The notes below the pieces were generated by a model. That model was given only the letters and a program-made list of their open reading frames with translations. It ran no database searches and had not been told where the DNA came from. A stretch of 64,000 bases of DNA from positions 103,402,269 through 103,466,268 of the forward strand of contig NC_064625.1 in assembly GCF_023898315.1 (NCBI RefSeq), in the 5' to 3' direction. This DNA comes from Schistocerca nitens (lineage: Eukaryota; Arthropoda; Insecta; Orthoptera; Acrididae). Made by a program: the position numbers and the translations under genes. This document shows, in pieces, positions 44,590 to 54,366 of the stretch (the stretch's first letter is position 1; the number at the start of each line of letters is the position of its first letter).

Positions 44590-45284
44590 ATTACCCTCAT
44601 GCTTTCAGATGTAGTTTCAGTTCATCTTAGGGATTTGCAAAGGTAATTTTTTTTTAGAAATAAATGACCTTTTTTTGGACCCCCTGTTGTGGCCGAAAAA
44701 TACCAAATATCAGCATAAAAAATCGGCTACGATGAACTGAAGATAATTCAGTTTGCTTCAAGGGAGACCAAAAATCATTAAAATCGGATGAAAATTGTAT
44801 CGTGGGCGACGACAACCATGCTGAAAAACACCGTTCTTGAGAAAAACGCGTTTATAGTTTGGCAACTATTTATCGTATAAAAAAAGGGACAAAGCTTGAA
44901 ATGTGCGGGAATTTATCGATGTCTGGTCTATAATAACTATCGACCCAGTTGGTGGATGGCCGCTTTCCGCTACTTTATGACGTGATAAGCCCTCATTTTC
45001 GTCATCAAAGTTCATTTCGTCGTTGAGAGAGCTTCCCCCCTGGCGTCGCCATCTTCACAGAACCGGCGCATTACATCGCCGATTTTGATTTGAAGGGCAT
45101 TTGCCACCTGCATTGATACAGTATGGCCTACATTGAATAGACATACGGCCAAATTTGAACCAATGTTGACAATGTCGCTTCGTATGGATGTTATTTCTGG
45201 AGCGTGTCTCGAGATAAGACTGTTGAAACTTTCGTTCCCGTTTTGAGTAAAACCACCCAAACAACGCTCCAGCAAAACAGATTT
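44590..45284 (-). pseudogene. Mutator-like transposase fragment (lineage 2) with 3' region
   Basis: ORF 45275-45012 on the minus strand reads LERCLGGFTQNGNESFNSLI, SRHAPEITSIRSDIVNIGSN, LAVCLFNVGHTVSMQVANAL. The LxxCLGGFTQNxNExFN block parallels lineage 1 (RKCLHGQTQN). With the tRNA-like repeat removed, the frame continues upstream across 45803 as RFRFTLPICTDLSKS, matching the LS block before the Cys. The stretch 44590-45000 is the probable 3' untranslated part. Confidence 0.65.
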
Positions 45285-45791
45285 GAAACTTCCTGGCAGA
45301 TTAAAACTGTGTGCCGGACAGAGACTCGAACTTCGGACCTTTGCCGTTCGCGGGCAAGTGCTCTACCATTGAGCTACCCAAGCACGACTCGCTCCCCGTC
45401 CTCACAGCTTTACTTCTGCCAGTATCTCGTCTCCTACCTTCCAAACTTTACAGAAGCTCTCCTGCGAAATTTGCAGAACTAGCACTCCTGAAAGAAAGGA
45501 TATTGCGGAGATGTGGCTTAGCCACAGCCTGGGAAATGTTTCCAGAATGAGATTTTCACTCTGCAGGAGTGCTAGTTCTGGAAGTCGGAACGTTTGCCTT
45601 TCGCGGGCAAGTGCTCTACCATCTGAGCTATCCAAGCACGACTCACGCCCCGCCCTCACAGCTTGGTAAAGCACTTGCCCGCGAAAGGCAAAGGTCTCAA
45701 GTTCGAGAGTCTCGGTCCGGCACACAGTTTTAATCTGCCAGGTAGTTTCATATCAGCGAACACTCCGCTGCAGAGTGAAAATCTCATTCTG
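45285..45791 (+). mobile_element. dispersed repeat with tRNA-like arms, inside the Mutator-like element
   Basis: Starts gaaacttcctggcagattaa and ends aatctcattctg. Contains the inverse tRNA-like module (45330-45390) and the forward one (45664-45722: gtaaagcacttgcccgcg, aaggtctcaagttcgag). Perfect 11-bp target-site duplication AAAACAGATTT at 45274-45284 and 45792-45802, which fixes the true element ends and shows it inserted into the Mutator-like gene. Confidence 0.93.
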
Positions 45792-45802
45792 AAAACAGAT
45801 TT

Positions 45803-46473
45803 ACTCAAATCGGTACAAATAGGGAGTGTGAAGCGGAACCGATTCTCAAACGCCGAGGCGTGACGTGCATGCTCGCCTTCAAACGCTCACAGAATCGCTA
45901 CTTTTGGAGTTCGTGCATAATATTTTGGGGAATAATTCGACAATGTATATGCATTCGAATTCCACAATTAAAAAAATTTCGAAGTTTTCCTTCCGCCTCC
46001 GTCGCTCCCCCCTAACATGGAGCTGTCTTTTTTTTTTTTTTACGTGGGATTTAGATTCCTTTAAAGAATTTGGCGAGGGCTGGAGGTGTTACTGGTATGT
46101 AGCTGTGGTGTAAAGCCGCAGCCTGTGATGAAATCCATGGCGACACTGAAATAGTCTGAAACGAAACGTTTCTGTCCTGAGAACGAGGGCCAGCCGCTGT
46201 TGCGTCAGCAGTGGGACGCGTCATGCTTCCGTGTTCTGACTTCTTTGTCTTACCGCACCCTTGTCTGTTTTACTGTTCTCCATTCTCCACCGACCCCCCC
46301 CCCCCCCCCACCTTCTCGCGCTTTTTACTATTGTTTGCTAGCGATGGCCGATTTCATTAGCCAATTCTTTTTTTATGAAACGATCCTGCTTGACGCAGAT
46401 GAAGAGTCGGTTTAAGCGCCGAGCGACAAGAGCACCCGCTTGGGCCCCCCTCGGGCGTTCCAAGCACAAAATG
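45803..46473. other. unclassified sequence; first 60 bp continue the Mutator-like gene
   Basis: The stretch 45803-45860 (minus) carries the upstream codons of lineage 2. The remainder has no recognised gene; poly-T at 46029-46041 and a C run near 46296-46310. Confidence 0.4.
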
Positions 46474-46475
46474 TA

Positions 46476-47755
46476 CCAGGTGTACCGGTATGAAATGAGT
46501 GTTTCTTGTGAAAATGAAACACTAATTTTGAATTCAAAAGTTAAAACATTTTATTCAAAGTACTGACCATTGCTTTCTACCCATTTTGACCACCTTTCTG
46601 GCAATTTGTGGACACCACGCCAATAGAAATGTTCGTCTTTTGAAGCAAACCAATCAGACACCCAATTTTAGACTCCTTCGTAGGAATCGGAGTGTTCCTC
46701 AGCCAATGTGTGTCCCATTGATGAAAACAAATGGTAGTCGGAAGGGGCCAAGTCTGGTGAATACGGCGGGTGGGGTACCAGCTCCCAGCCAAGTGTTTTG
46801 ATTGTATCCTGAACCAGTTTTGCTTTGTGTGCAGGTGCATTGTCGTGTAAAACAATTAATTTGCCATGTCTTCTGGCCCATTCTGGTCTTTTTTCGATCA
46901 ATGCATAGTCCAAATTGATCATTTGTTGTCTGTAGCGATTACTATTCACAGTTTCACCGGGTTTTATTAGCTCATGATACGCCACACCTTTCTGATCCCA
47001 CCAAACACAGAGCATTGTCTTCTTGCCGAATCGATCTGGTTTTGCAGTCGATGTCGATGGCTGTCCCGCATTAACCCATGCTTTTTCCCGTTTAGGATTC
47101 TTAAAATATATCCATTTTTCGTCGCCAGTAACAAATCGATGCGAAATTGATTTTCTTTCATGTCTTTGAAGCAAAATTTGACAAATGGTTTTTCGGTTTT
47201 CCATCTGTCTTTCATTCAATTCATGTGGCACCCATTTTCCACAATTTTGGATCTTCCCGTAGCTTTCAAACGGTCAGAAATTGTTTGTTGTGAAACATTT
47301 AGCATTGATGCCAGTTGCTTCTGACTCGAAGTATCATCTTCATCCAGTATTGCTTGCAATTCGGCGTCTTCCAACTTTTTTGGTGGTCTTCCACGTTCTT
47401 CATTTCTTACATCAAAATCATTATTTCTGAACTGTTGAAACCATCTTTTGCATGTTGCTTCTGATAGACCACGATCACCATATGCCTCGAGAAGCATTCG
47501 ATGCGACTCTGCAGCACTTTTTTTCAAATGAAAACAAAAAATTAATGGTTTCCGCAAATCATCACTTTCTGGTACAAAATTCGACACTGTTAACACGATG
47601 ATAACATATGATGTTGTTTGTTCCATGACTTGATGTATACTAAGTATCTTTGACAACTGTCATACCAACCAAACAAAAAAAAAGGCTCGTTCACAATAAA
47701 TGTTCCCTATCGACACATTTGTATCTTAACGCTCATTTCATTCCGGTACACCTGG
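46476..47755 (-). mobile_element. mariner transposon M2
   Basis: Terminal repeats ccaggtgtaccggtatgaaa (46476) and inverse (ending 47755) with TA at 46474-46475 and 47756-47757. Same family as M1, opposite orientation, without the SINE. Length 1280 bp. Confidence 0.96.
46668..47656 (-). pseudogene. mariner transposase (M2), broken
   Basis: The N-terminal part 47656-47216 reads KKSAAESHRMLLEAYGDRGL, RNNDFDVRNEERGRPPKKLE, QKQLASMLNVSQQTISDRLK. One A is missing relative to M1 near 47250, shifting the frame. The catalytic part continues in 47231-46668: PHELNERQMENRKTICQILL, first Asp TGDEKWIYF, second LHDNAPAHKAK, third PPYSPDLAPSDYHLF. A stop in SYEGV truncates the last 40 or so residues seen in M1. 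Two lesions in all, so it is as damaged as M1 but at different places. Confidence 0.93.
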
Positions 47756-47757
47756 TA

Positions 47758-48726
47758 TGTATGTCCAGGGTGTACAGCAAATCTGAGACGAGTGAAAATA
47801 TACGAGAACATGAGCGGAAACGTCGCAGAAAGCGCGTGATCGCAAAGAAGCCGTGTGCCAGGTGTTTGCGAATGTGTCATTACAAGCTGCCACTCACTTC
47901 ACTGAGAACTATCGCCCTAGTTAGCACGACGTTCGTTTAATAAGTAATGTCCCACACATTTTTTCTCAAAACAGATTTATTATTAAGGGCGGGGTTGTAA
48001 CGGAATATACAGCCATATTTATTAATGTACAAATCTAAAATTTTGCACGTGTAAAGAAAAAGACTTAATGTTTTGAACATGGCTGTGCTCAGCAACCGTA
48101 ATTAATTACAACGTTACAAACTTCCTGCTAACCGGTTGCAAACAGAATTTAAAATAATTTAACTAGTTTTCAATGCCAACTAGGGGAGCCTTCTTCAGAA
48201 GAAACTGTTACCTTACCTAACAATATCACAGGAAGGTACATTAATATGAGGTAGGCATAGAAAAAATACTTAATTTTTACAAGTTAAATTGCATAAAAAT
48301 ACTTATGTGGTTAGAAGGAAAATATGAGCGACATCGCTCTAGTCAAGACGTTAGAACCACAACTAAAACATTTCCCACCTGGATTCATAACAGATATAGT
48401 CAAAAATTTAAAACTATGTGTAAACATGCATCCAAGGGTACTACAGTGGTGTAGCAACTGTGCGAGCAGGCCGCGCCAAATAACGACGTGATCATGATAC
48501 ACATCGCGCCAATTAATAGCAGAACTTATAAAAGCTTAACGACATCTACACGACATTAATATTATAGTAATTAACAGATTAATAAGATGTGAATTATACA
48601 AGCAAGGGAGAGGAAAACAGTATTTAAGGGCTTACAGGAAAACGTATAAGCAACTTTAGCTGTCAAATATTTTTTAGTAGCGGCTTTAAGCCATTGGAAA
48701 AAATTTATATTACGCGACTGCAGTTG
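47758..48726. other. unclassified sequence with a mariner-end fragment
   Basis: The stretch 47928-47975 (gttcgtttaataagtaatgt, cacacattttttctc) resembles the terminal repeat of M3 and is probably a remnant of another mariner. No gene recognised in the rest. Confidence 0.4.
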
Positions 48727-48954
48727 TGGGGAAGACGAAACAAAGACTGCGCTTTGTTGGCAGAACACTTACAAGGGGAGGCCACACCGTTTGGAACTCG
48801 GATTTATTGCAAAGTTCGTACAGTCGTAGTACTCCATGAGGACAACAAAATGTGTAAGCAGTAGCGCGTACTTCTCAAGCGTTACTGAGAAAAATCGCAA
48901 GGTAATTTCGGTCGGCAAATATATACCTGCGCGTGGCCATTTTTACCATGAGGA

Positions 48955-49023
48955 GGCGGCAGCCGTGTGGTTAGCGTTCAAGCCCCCGTGACCGCTGGAT
49001 CGATGGATCGAGTCCCGTTCGTC
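48955..49023 (+). other. tRNA-like module in left arm of FB5
   Basis: gcggcagccgtgtggttagc (A-box-like) with ggatcgagtcccg (B-box-like) 40 bp downstream. The inverse copy is at 50088-50157 (inverse ggactcgatcc). Spacing suits a pol III promoter; no intact cloverleaf. Confidence 0.5.
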
Positions 49024-49219
49024 AATTTTTGTCTAACACAGTCATTTTCTTTACTATTTATATTACAGTTGATATAATGGGAAAAATACGTGTAATCGGA
49101 TGAAGTTGTATTAAATTTACTGTGTTATTTGGCAGTCTACAAATTCTTACTATCACAAATAATATAATATTCATAACTATCGACTAGTAAACGATCAAAC
49201 GCATAAAGTGATACTGAAT

Positions 49220-49571
49220 ATGTATGCTTGTCCGTGTCTCCAAAACTGTTCGTATTTAATCGAAAGAGAACGAGAAATTGCTTCTCGTGAAGACGCTATT
49301 AAAATATACTCGACACTGCCTGACAAATTATCAGCGCCGATATTTAAGGAAATGCTGCGTTATGCATGGTTTGCTTCCAAATTATCGTCTGAAAGAGAGG
49401 TTTTTGAAAATGTTAACGAGGTTTGTTTTTCCACGCAAAACCTCAAAAGGCCTTGCGTAAACGGAAACATAGCATTTGTTCAACTGGTGCCGTTTAACTT
49501 TATGTTCTCCATGTTTTTACGAAAAATACCATCCTGAAACTTGTACTCGTTATGTCGAAAGTGACGATTAA
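49220..49571 (+). pseudogene. small cysteine-rich ORF of unknown function in FB5
   Basis: ATG 49220 opens MYACPCLQNCSYLIERERE, then SREDAIKIYSTLPDKLSAPI, FKEMLRYAWFASKLSSEREV and PCVNGNIAFVQ. At about 49484 the frame shifts by one base, and the continuation WCRLTLCSPCFYEKYHPETC runs to a TAA at 49569-49571. The result would be about 117 residues with cysteine clusters at both ends (CPCxxxC; C, WC, C, C, C), like a zinc-binding protein, and a helical middle. The start codon and first Cys codons lie inside the inverted arm. I do not recognise a family or function; the coding case rests on composition and pattern. Confidence 0.5.
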
Positions 49572-49730
49572 TTTTACATCTTTTGAAAGCCGTCTGAGCC
49601 GGTCAAAACTTGGAGGTAACAAGTAGTTTCGGGTTCCTTCCAGGTATACGGGATTTCTCAAATCACGGACAAGCATACATTTTCAGTATGACTTTACGCG
49701 TGTGGTCGTTTACTAGTCGATAGTTATGAA

Positions 49731-49920
49731 AAAATGGCTGTGAGCACTACGGGACTTAACATCAGGGGTCATCAGTCCCCTAGAACTTAGAACTACTTAA
49801 ACCTAACTAACCTAAGGACATCACACACATCCATGCCCGAGGCAGGATTCGAACCTGCGACCGTAGCAGTCGCGCGGTTCCGGACTACAGCGCCTAGAAC
49901 CGCATGGCCACCGCGGCCGG
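49731..49920 (-). mobile_element. SINE, head type A, inside FB5
   Basis: Full head and body on the minus strand. Target-site duplication CGATAGTTATGAA/CGATAGTTACGAA (49718-49730, 49921-49933; one difference), located in the right arm of FB5. Confidence 0.95.
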
Positions 49921-50733
49921 CGATAGTTACGAATATTATACTATTTGTGATAATAAAAATTTGTAGACTACCAAATAACATTGTAAATTTACTAAAAGTT
50001 CATCCGATTACACATATTTTTCCCATTATATCAACTGTAATGTAAATAGTAAAGAAAATGACTGTGTTAGAAATGGAAAAAAAAACTGACGAACGGGACT
50101 CGATCCAGCGACCCAGCGATTTCGGGGCTTGAACGCTACCCACTCGGCTGCCGCAGCTTCTTAGTAAAAGTGGCCTCACACAGGTGTGTATATTTAACGA
50201 CCGAAATTATCTTGCGATTTCCTCAGTAACGATTGAGAAGTACGCGCTACTGCTTACACATTTTGTTGCCCTCATGGAGTACTACGAGTGTACGAAGTTT
50301 GCAGTAAATCCGCGTTCCAAACGTCGTGGCTTCCCCTTGTAAGAAGATGCGACAAACCCACTAAAGAGACAGCGTGCATTACATTTGTCCGTCCTCTGCT
50401 GGAATATTGCTGCGCGGTGTGGGATTCTTACCAGGTAGGATTGATGGAGTACATCGAGAAAGTGCAAAGAAGGGCAACTCGTTTCGTGTTATCGCGCAAT
50501 AGGAGTGAGAGTGTCACTGATATGATACGCGAGATGGGGTGGCAGTCATTGAAACAAAGGCAGCGAGATCTATTTACGAAATTTCAATCACCAACTTTCT
50601 CTTCCGAATGCGAAAGTATTTTGTTGACACCCACGTACGTAGGGAGAAATGATCATCTTAATAAAGTAAGAGAAATCAGAGCTCGAACGGAAAAATTTAA
50701 TGTTCCGATGCGCCATTCGGGAGTGGAATGGTA

Positions 50734-50765
<32 letters not shown>

Positions 50766-50845
50766 TGAAAATAGTCTAATGAAGCCTCTGCCAGGCACTT
50801 AAGTGTGAATTGCAGAGTGACCATGTAGATGTAGAGCAGCGACAT

Positions 50846-51254
50846 GCCATTCGGCAGCTTGCCTTTGTCATCCTCTTCTCAAACTTGGCCAATGCTATGT
50901 CCGTGACAAACTGTCAACCGTGAGGTAGATTACCGCTCGAAAGCGCGTGGAATATCGCCAGACCTGCGCCGTTTCCGGAACTGTGGAGTTTAATCTTGGA
51001 AAACCAGCAACTCCTGCGGGCCTTGAAAGATTGTGAAATTGAAGAGTGACGCAGCGTCGCCGCCCTTGCAGCTTTCCGCGGCGTTTTAATGCGATCCAGC
51101 TCTACGGCTGGGCGCGCGCATCGTATCGCTCGTCATGGACGACGTTTCGGAAATTAAAGTTCATTCCGTCTCCACGGAGAAACATGCGCAGCTCGCCGTT
51201 CTGCACGGAGCTCATGGTGCAGCTGCCTTGTACGAACGTTGCAACCAGCTAATT
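50846..51254. other. unclassified sequence
   Basis: Slightly GC-richer, no recognised gene or element. Confidence 0.35.
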
Positions 51255-51447
51255 TGTATGACTTGGCCGATTGCAACAGTGAGTCAAAGATATTGTAGTC
51301 ATGGGACACTACGCCTTTTTGTTTTTTGAAGTGCACTACTTTACATCTCTGGACATTTAAACGAAGTTGCCCATCTGTGCACCGCTTTGAAATCTTATCA
51401 AGATCCGACTGAATGTTTATGCACCTTCTTTCAATTAGTACTTTTTC

Positions 51448-51656
51448 GTTCAAATGGCTCTGAGCACTATGGGACTTAACATCTATGGTCATCAGTCCCC
51501 TAGAACTTAGAACTACTTAAACCTAACTAACCTAAGGACATCACACAACACCCAGCCATCACGAGGCAGAGAAAATCCCTGACCCCGCCGGGAATCGAAC
51601 CCGGGAACCCAGGCGTGGGAAGCGAGAACGCTACCGCACGACCACGAGATGCGGGC
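51448..51656 (-). mobile_element. SINE, head type B, inside CR1-like LINE
   Basis: Head type B resembles tRNA-Gly: inverse of gcatctcgtggtcgtgcggt, with B box gggttcgattcccggc. It is followed by agggattttctctgcctcgt and then the same body as type A. Perfect 13-bp target-site duplication TTAGTACTTTTTC at 51435-51447 and 51657-51669. Confidence 0.96.
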
Positions 51657-51718
51657 TTAGTACTTTTTCATTGGTAACTGCATCATCTGCAAAAAGCCTG
51701 ATTTTACTATTAATATTG

Positions 51719-51912
51719 GTTCAAATGGCTCAGAGCACTATGCGACTTAACTTCTGAGGTCATCAGTCGCCTAGAACTTAGAACTACTTAAACCTAACTA
51801 ACCTAAAGACATCACACACATCCATGCCCGAGGCAGGATTCGAACCTGCGACCGTAGCGGTCGCTCGGTTCCAGACTGTAGCGTCTAGAACCGCACGGCC
51901 ACTGCGGCCGGC
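51719..51912 (-). mobile_element. SINE, head type A, inside CR1-like LINE
   Basis: Complete copy. Perfect 15-bp target-site duplication TTACTATTAATATTG at 51704-51718 and 51913-51927. Confidence 0.96.
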
Positions 51913-52005
51913 TTACTATTAATATTGTGTGCAAGGTCATTAATATACAGCATGAACAGCAAAGGTCCCCAACACACTTCCCTGGGTCACACCTAGAGGT
52001 ACTTA

Positions 52006-52286
52006 CAAGGGAACCTGCCCATCAGATTTAGTTATAAGTTGGCACAGTGGTTCAAATGGCTCTGAGCACTATGGGACTCAACTGATGTGGTCATTAGTCC
52101 CCTGGATCTTAGAACTACTTAAACCTAACTAACCTAAGGACATCACACACATCCATGCCCGAGGCAGGATTCGAACCTGCGACCGTAGCAGTCGCACGGT
52201 TCCGGACTGCGCGCCTAGAACCGCGAGACCACCGCGGCCGGCTTTGGCACAGTGGATAGGCCTTGAAAAACTGAACACAGATCAAT
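52006..52286 (+). mobile_element. fragment of an FB5-like inverted-repeat element
   Basis: It starts caagggaacctgcccatcag immediately after TTA within CR1-like sequence, the same terminal motif and context as FB5. It continues tttagttataagttggcaca and, after the SINE, gataggccttgaaaaactga. The other arm is missing because the sequence changes abruptly to an RTE-like fragment at 52287. Confidence 0.6.
52051..52243 (-). mobile_element. SINE, head type A
   Basis: Complete copy. Perfect 12-bp target-site duplication TTGGCACAGTGG at 52039-52050 and 52244-52255. Confidence 0.96.
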
Positions 52287-52336
52287 CCATTATCCTTGTT
52301 TTGCTTTTGTTGATGTTCATCTTATACCCTCCTTGT
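52287..52336 (-). pseudogene. short RTE-like LINE fragment
   Basis: The 50 bp ccattatccttgttttgctt, ttgttgatgttcatcttata, ccctcctt are nearly identical to 60772-60821 in the best RTE-like copy (codons for GGYKMNINKSKTRIM). Both sides are abrupt. It is a patch joined to the FB5-like fragment, probably by repair. Confidence 0.8.
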
Positions 52337-52776
52337 GTGGTACAGTGACATTATGCGTTTTGTCTGTACTGTCTTTCTTAATTCCCCGTCTGAAGAAAGC
52401 TGAACGTCGCCGGATAACGTTAGGAATGCGTCTCCGTTATCTGAGCCGTTTCCTCCAGTCTGCTGGATAAACGACGTGTAGGCTGGGAAGTTGAGTGTGC
52501 GAGATTACGAGAAAGTATGGGGTAGCGGAAGCGCGTGCCAGCTAAGCAGGCTGGCCTGCAGGTTTCGTCACGTTATCGGCGTGTGGGCGTTGCGGTATCG
52601 CGCTAAGCCAGCGCCCGATGTGGATTCCTTCTCGCTTCTCCTGCGGAGTATCCGACAGTAAGCGTGACCACTTGTGGCTAGATTGCTGGAAAGCGAAACC
52701 TACTGCATGACGCATACTTTGCTCCTCACCGTCGTCTGCGATCTGTTGGAAGCACACTGACGGATGTGGGAAGACG
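52337..52776. other. unclassified sequence
   Basis: No recognised gene or repeat. Confidence 0.35.
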
Positions 52777-52992
52777 GCCCGCATCTCGTGGTCGTGCGGT
52801 AGCGTTCTTGCTTCCCACGCCCGGGTTCCCGGGTTCGATTCCCGGCGGGGTCAGGGATTTTCTCTGCCTCGTGATGGCTGGGTGTTGTGTGATGTCCTTA
52901 GGTTAGTTAGGTTTAAGTAGTTCTAAGTTCTAGGGGACTGATGACCATAGATGTTAAGTCCCATAGTGCTCAGAGCCATTTGAACCAACCAT
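52777..52992 (+). mobile_element. SINE, head type B
   Basis: Complete type B copy (gcccgcatctcgtggtcgtg onward). Perfect 12-bp target-site duplication TGTGGGAAGACG at 52765-52776 and 52993-53004. Confidence 0.96.
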
Positions 52993-53159
52993 TGTGGGAA
53001 GACGTACAGCGCGAATCACTAGTCCGATATTTTATCGAATTTTGTGGAGATGGACGGGTCATGAGGCAAGTTTGCTGTCTCCCCCAATACTCTATAACGC
53101 ATTTTGAAGCATATTATTGCGAAATGTTTGAAACGAAAAAGAGAAGTGGGGATTGGTGG

Positions 53160-53420
53160 TAGGAGGATAGAATGCACTCGATTTGCCGGTGATACGGTGT
53201 TACTAGAAGAGAGCGAAAAAACTATAGTTGGAATATTAAAAGAATAAAATAAGATCTGTGAGGAATTCGGAGTGATAATTAATGAGAGAAAGTGTATGAT
53301 TTAATTAAGATCTGTAGGGAATTCGGAGTCAAATTTAATTTAAAAAATTCTATGTTGATAAGTGCAAGAACAGTAAGAACAACTGTAAATCAGCGAATTG
53401 AATGCTTAACAATTGTTAAA
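53160..53420 (+). pseudogene. LINE reverse transcriptase fragment, second RTE-like lineage
   Basis: Reads CTRFAGDTVLLEESEKTIVG, ILKE then ICEEFGVIINERKC, then a partial repeat of the segment aagatctgtagggaattcgg (53308) and SARTVRTTVNQRIECLTI. The first block is the metal-binding motif (FADD decayed to FAGD) with the following helix. It differs from the main RTE-like family in the window. Very old; both ends unclear. Confidence 0.6.
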
Positions 53421-53645
53421 ATGGTTCCATATAATTTGTTACTACCTAGTTGATGAGAATATAGTTTATACAATGCAAATGTCAAAGAAAAATTAAAAAA
53501 AAAGTGGAACACAATGAGCGAGGTTTAATATATAGAGGGAAGTAATATGCTGTAAAGTGTAAAGAGGACAGGAAGATACAGAAGAAATTATCGCTTTCAG
53601 AAATCCGGGAAACATAATTACGAAAGACATGAGATGCAGTAAGGA

Positions 53646-53845
53646 GGCCGGCCGTTGTGACAGAGCGGTTCTAGGCGCTTCAGTCCGGAACCGCGCTGCT
53701 GCTACGGTCGCAGGTTCGAACCCTGCCTCGGGCATGGATGTGTGTGATGTCCTTAGGTTAGTTAGGTTTAAGTAGTTCTAAGTTCTAGGAGACTGATGAC
53801 CTCAGATGTTAAGTCCCATAGTGCTCAGAGCCATTTGAACCATTT
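53646..53845 (+). mobile_element. SINE, head type A
   Basis: Complete head (ggccggccgttgtgacagag) and body to ccatttgaaccattt. No clear target-site duplication found. Confidence 0.92.
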
Positions 53846-54062
53846 GAAGGTGTTAAATTAGACAAAATTTGGATATGAACATTGCAACGCAAGAATGACG
53901 ATAGATTACTTTCAATCGAGAATGTTGGCAATACCAGCGTAGCCGACGTCACGTGATAGACTGCGGTGCCCTTTACAGTGCCCATATAATCGTCGCCCTC
54001 GAGTTCTGGTTGCAGTTCGCTATTTTACCTCTGAAGATATCTCCCGCAGTCGGAGGGGAAAC

Positions 54063-54128
54063 GCTAGGTTGGTTGGTTGGTTTGAGGGATAAAGGGACCA
54101 AACTACGGGGTCATCAGTCCCTAGAAAC
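54063..54128 (-). mobile_element. 3' fragment of a SINE b-type repeat
   Basis: Inverse of gatgaccccgtagtttggtc, ccctttatccctc, aaaccaaccaacc; similar to the 3' end of SINE b (gatgacctcgctgtctggtc ... ccaaaacaaccc). Small and divergent. Confidence 0.45.
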
Positions 54129-54186
54129 GGTAGGAGGAAGTTATATGCATCGACCACGGCCTAATAGCCCGGAAGTTCTAAGTGAC

Positions 54187-54359
54187 GCCGCGCGGGATTA
54201 GCCGAGCGGTCTAGGCGCTGCAGTCATGGACTGTGCGGCTGGTCCCGGCGGTGGTTCGAGTCCTCCTTTGGGCGTGGGTTTGTGTGTTTGCACTTAGGAT
54301 AATTTGGGTTAAGTAGTGTGTAAGCCTAGGGACTGTCCCATAAGATTTCACACACATTT
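54187..54359 (+). mobile_element. SINE, head type C
   Basis: Near-complete head (gccgcgcgggattagccgag, cggtctaggcgctgcagtca, B box ggtggttcgagtcctcc) and a body ending cccataagatttcacacaca. Internal deletion of about 22 bp after agggactg relative to the copy at 24494. A 7-bp GGAAGTT at 54171-54177 and 54360-54366 may be a weak target duplication. Confidence 0.9.
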
Positions 54360-54366
54360 GGAAGTT

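Larger units (their letters stand above)
48772..50339. mobile_element. long-terminal-inverted-repeat DNA element FB5 with tRNA-like arms and a small ORF
   Basis: Inverted arms 48772-49238 and 49664-50339 (about 470 bp each once the SINE is removed) start caaggggaggccacaccg and end with the inverse. TA at 48770-48771 and 50340-50341 is the likely target duplication. Each arm carries a tRNA-like module. The 425-bp centre holds a small cysteine-rich ORF. It inserted into a CR1-like LINE and was later hit by a SINE. A related fragment (caagggaacctgcccatcag) is at 52006. Superfamily not certain: TA suggests Tc1/mariner-like mobilisation. Confidence 0.85.
48727..50845 (+). pseudogene. CR1-like LINE 3' end, split by a long-inverted-repeat element
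   Basis: The left piece 48727-48771 (ttgtggggaagacgaaacaa, agactgcg, gcagaacactta) matches the inverse of 55503-55560 in another CR1-like copy. The right piece from 50340 holds ORF text RCDKPTKETACITFVRPLLE, YCCAVWDSYQVGLMEYIEKV, RNRSESVTDMIREMGWQSLK, ILLTPTYVGRNDHLNKVREI, then (GTA)n at 50733-50765 and the CR1-type 3' end ctctgccaggcacttaagtg ... catgtagatgtagag. The ORF is open for 148 codons after the insert. Confidence 0.88.
51255..52003 (-). pseudogene. CR1-like LINE reverse transcriptase fragment with two SINE insertions
   Basis: Minus-strand text from 52003: VPLGVTQGSVLG (GVPQGSVLG motif) and a decayed LLFLLYIND region to the SINE. Between the SINEs comes KSGFLQMMQLPMK (FADDA region, frame-shifted). 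Then comes LIERRCINIQSDLDKISKRC and TDGQLRLNVQRCKVVHFKKQ (51300-51440). The last block is the LQxDLDKIxxWCxxWQLxLNxxKCxVxH segment of CR1-like copies at 55620-55770. Confidence 0.82.

Noticed and set aside
45012-45275. Small host gene of 87 codons
   Set aside because: Its CLGGFTQNGNESFN block matches Mutator-like transposase text, and the frame continues across a repeat insertion.
48150-48205. Third hammerhead-like motif on the minus strand (CTGAAGA ... GAAAAC)
   Set aside because: The two halves of stem II do not pair convincingly.
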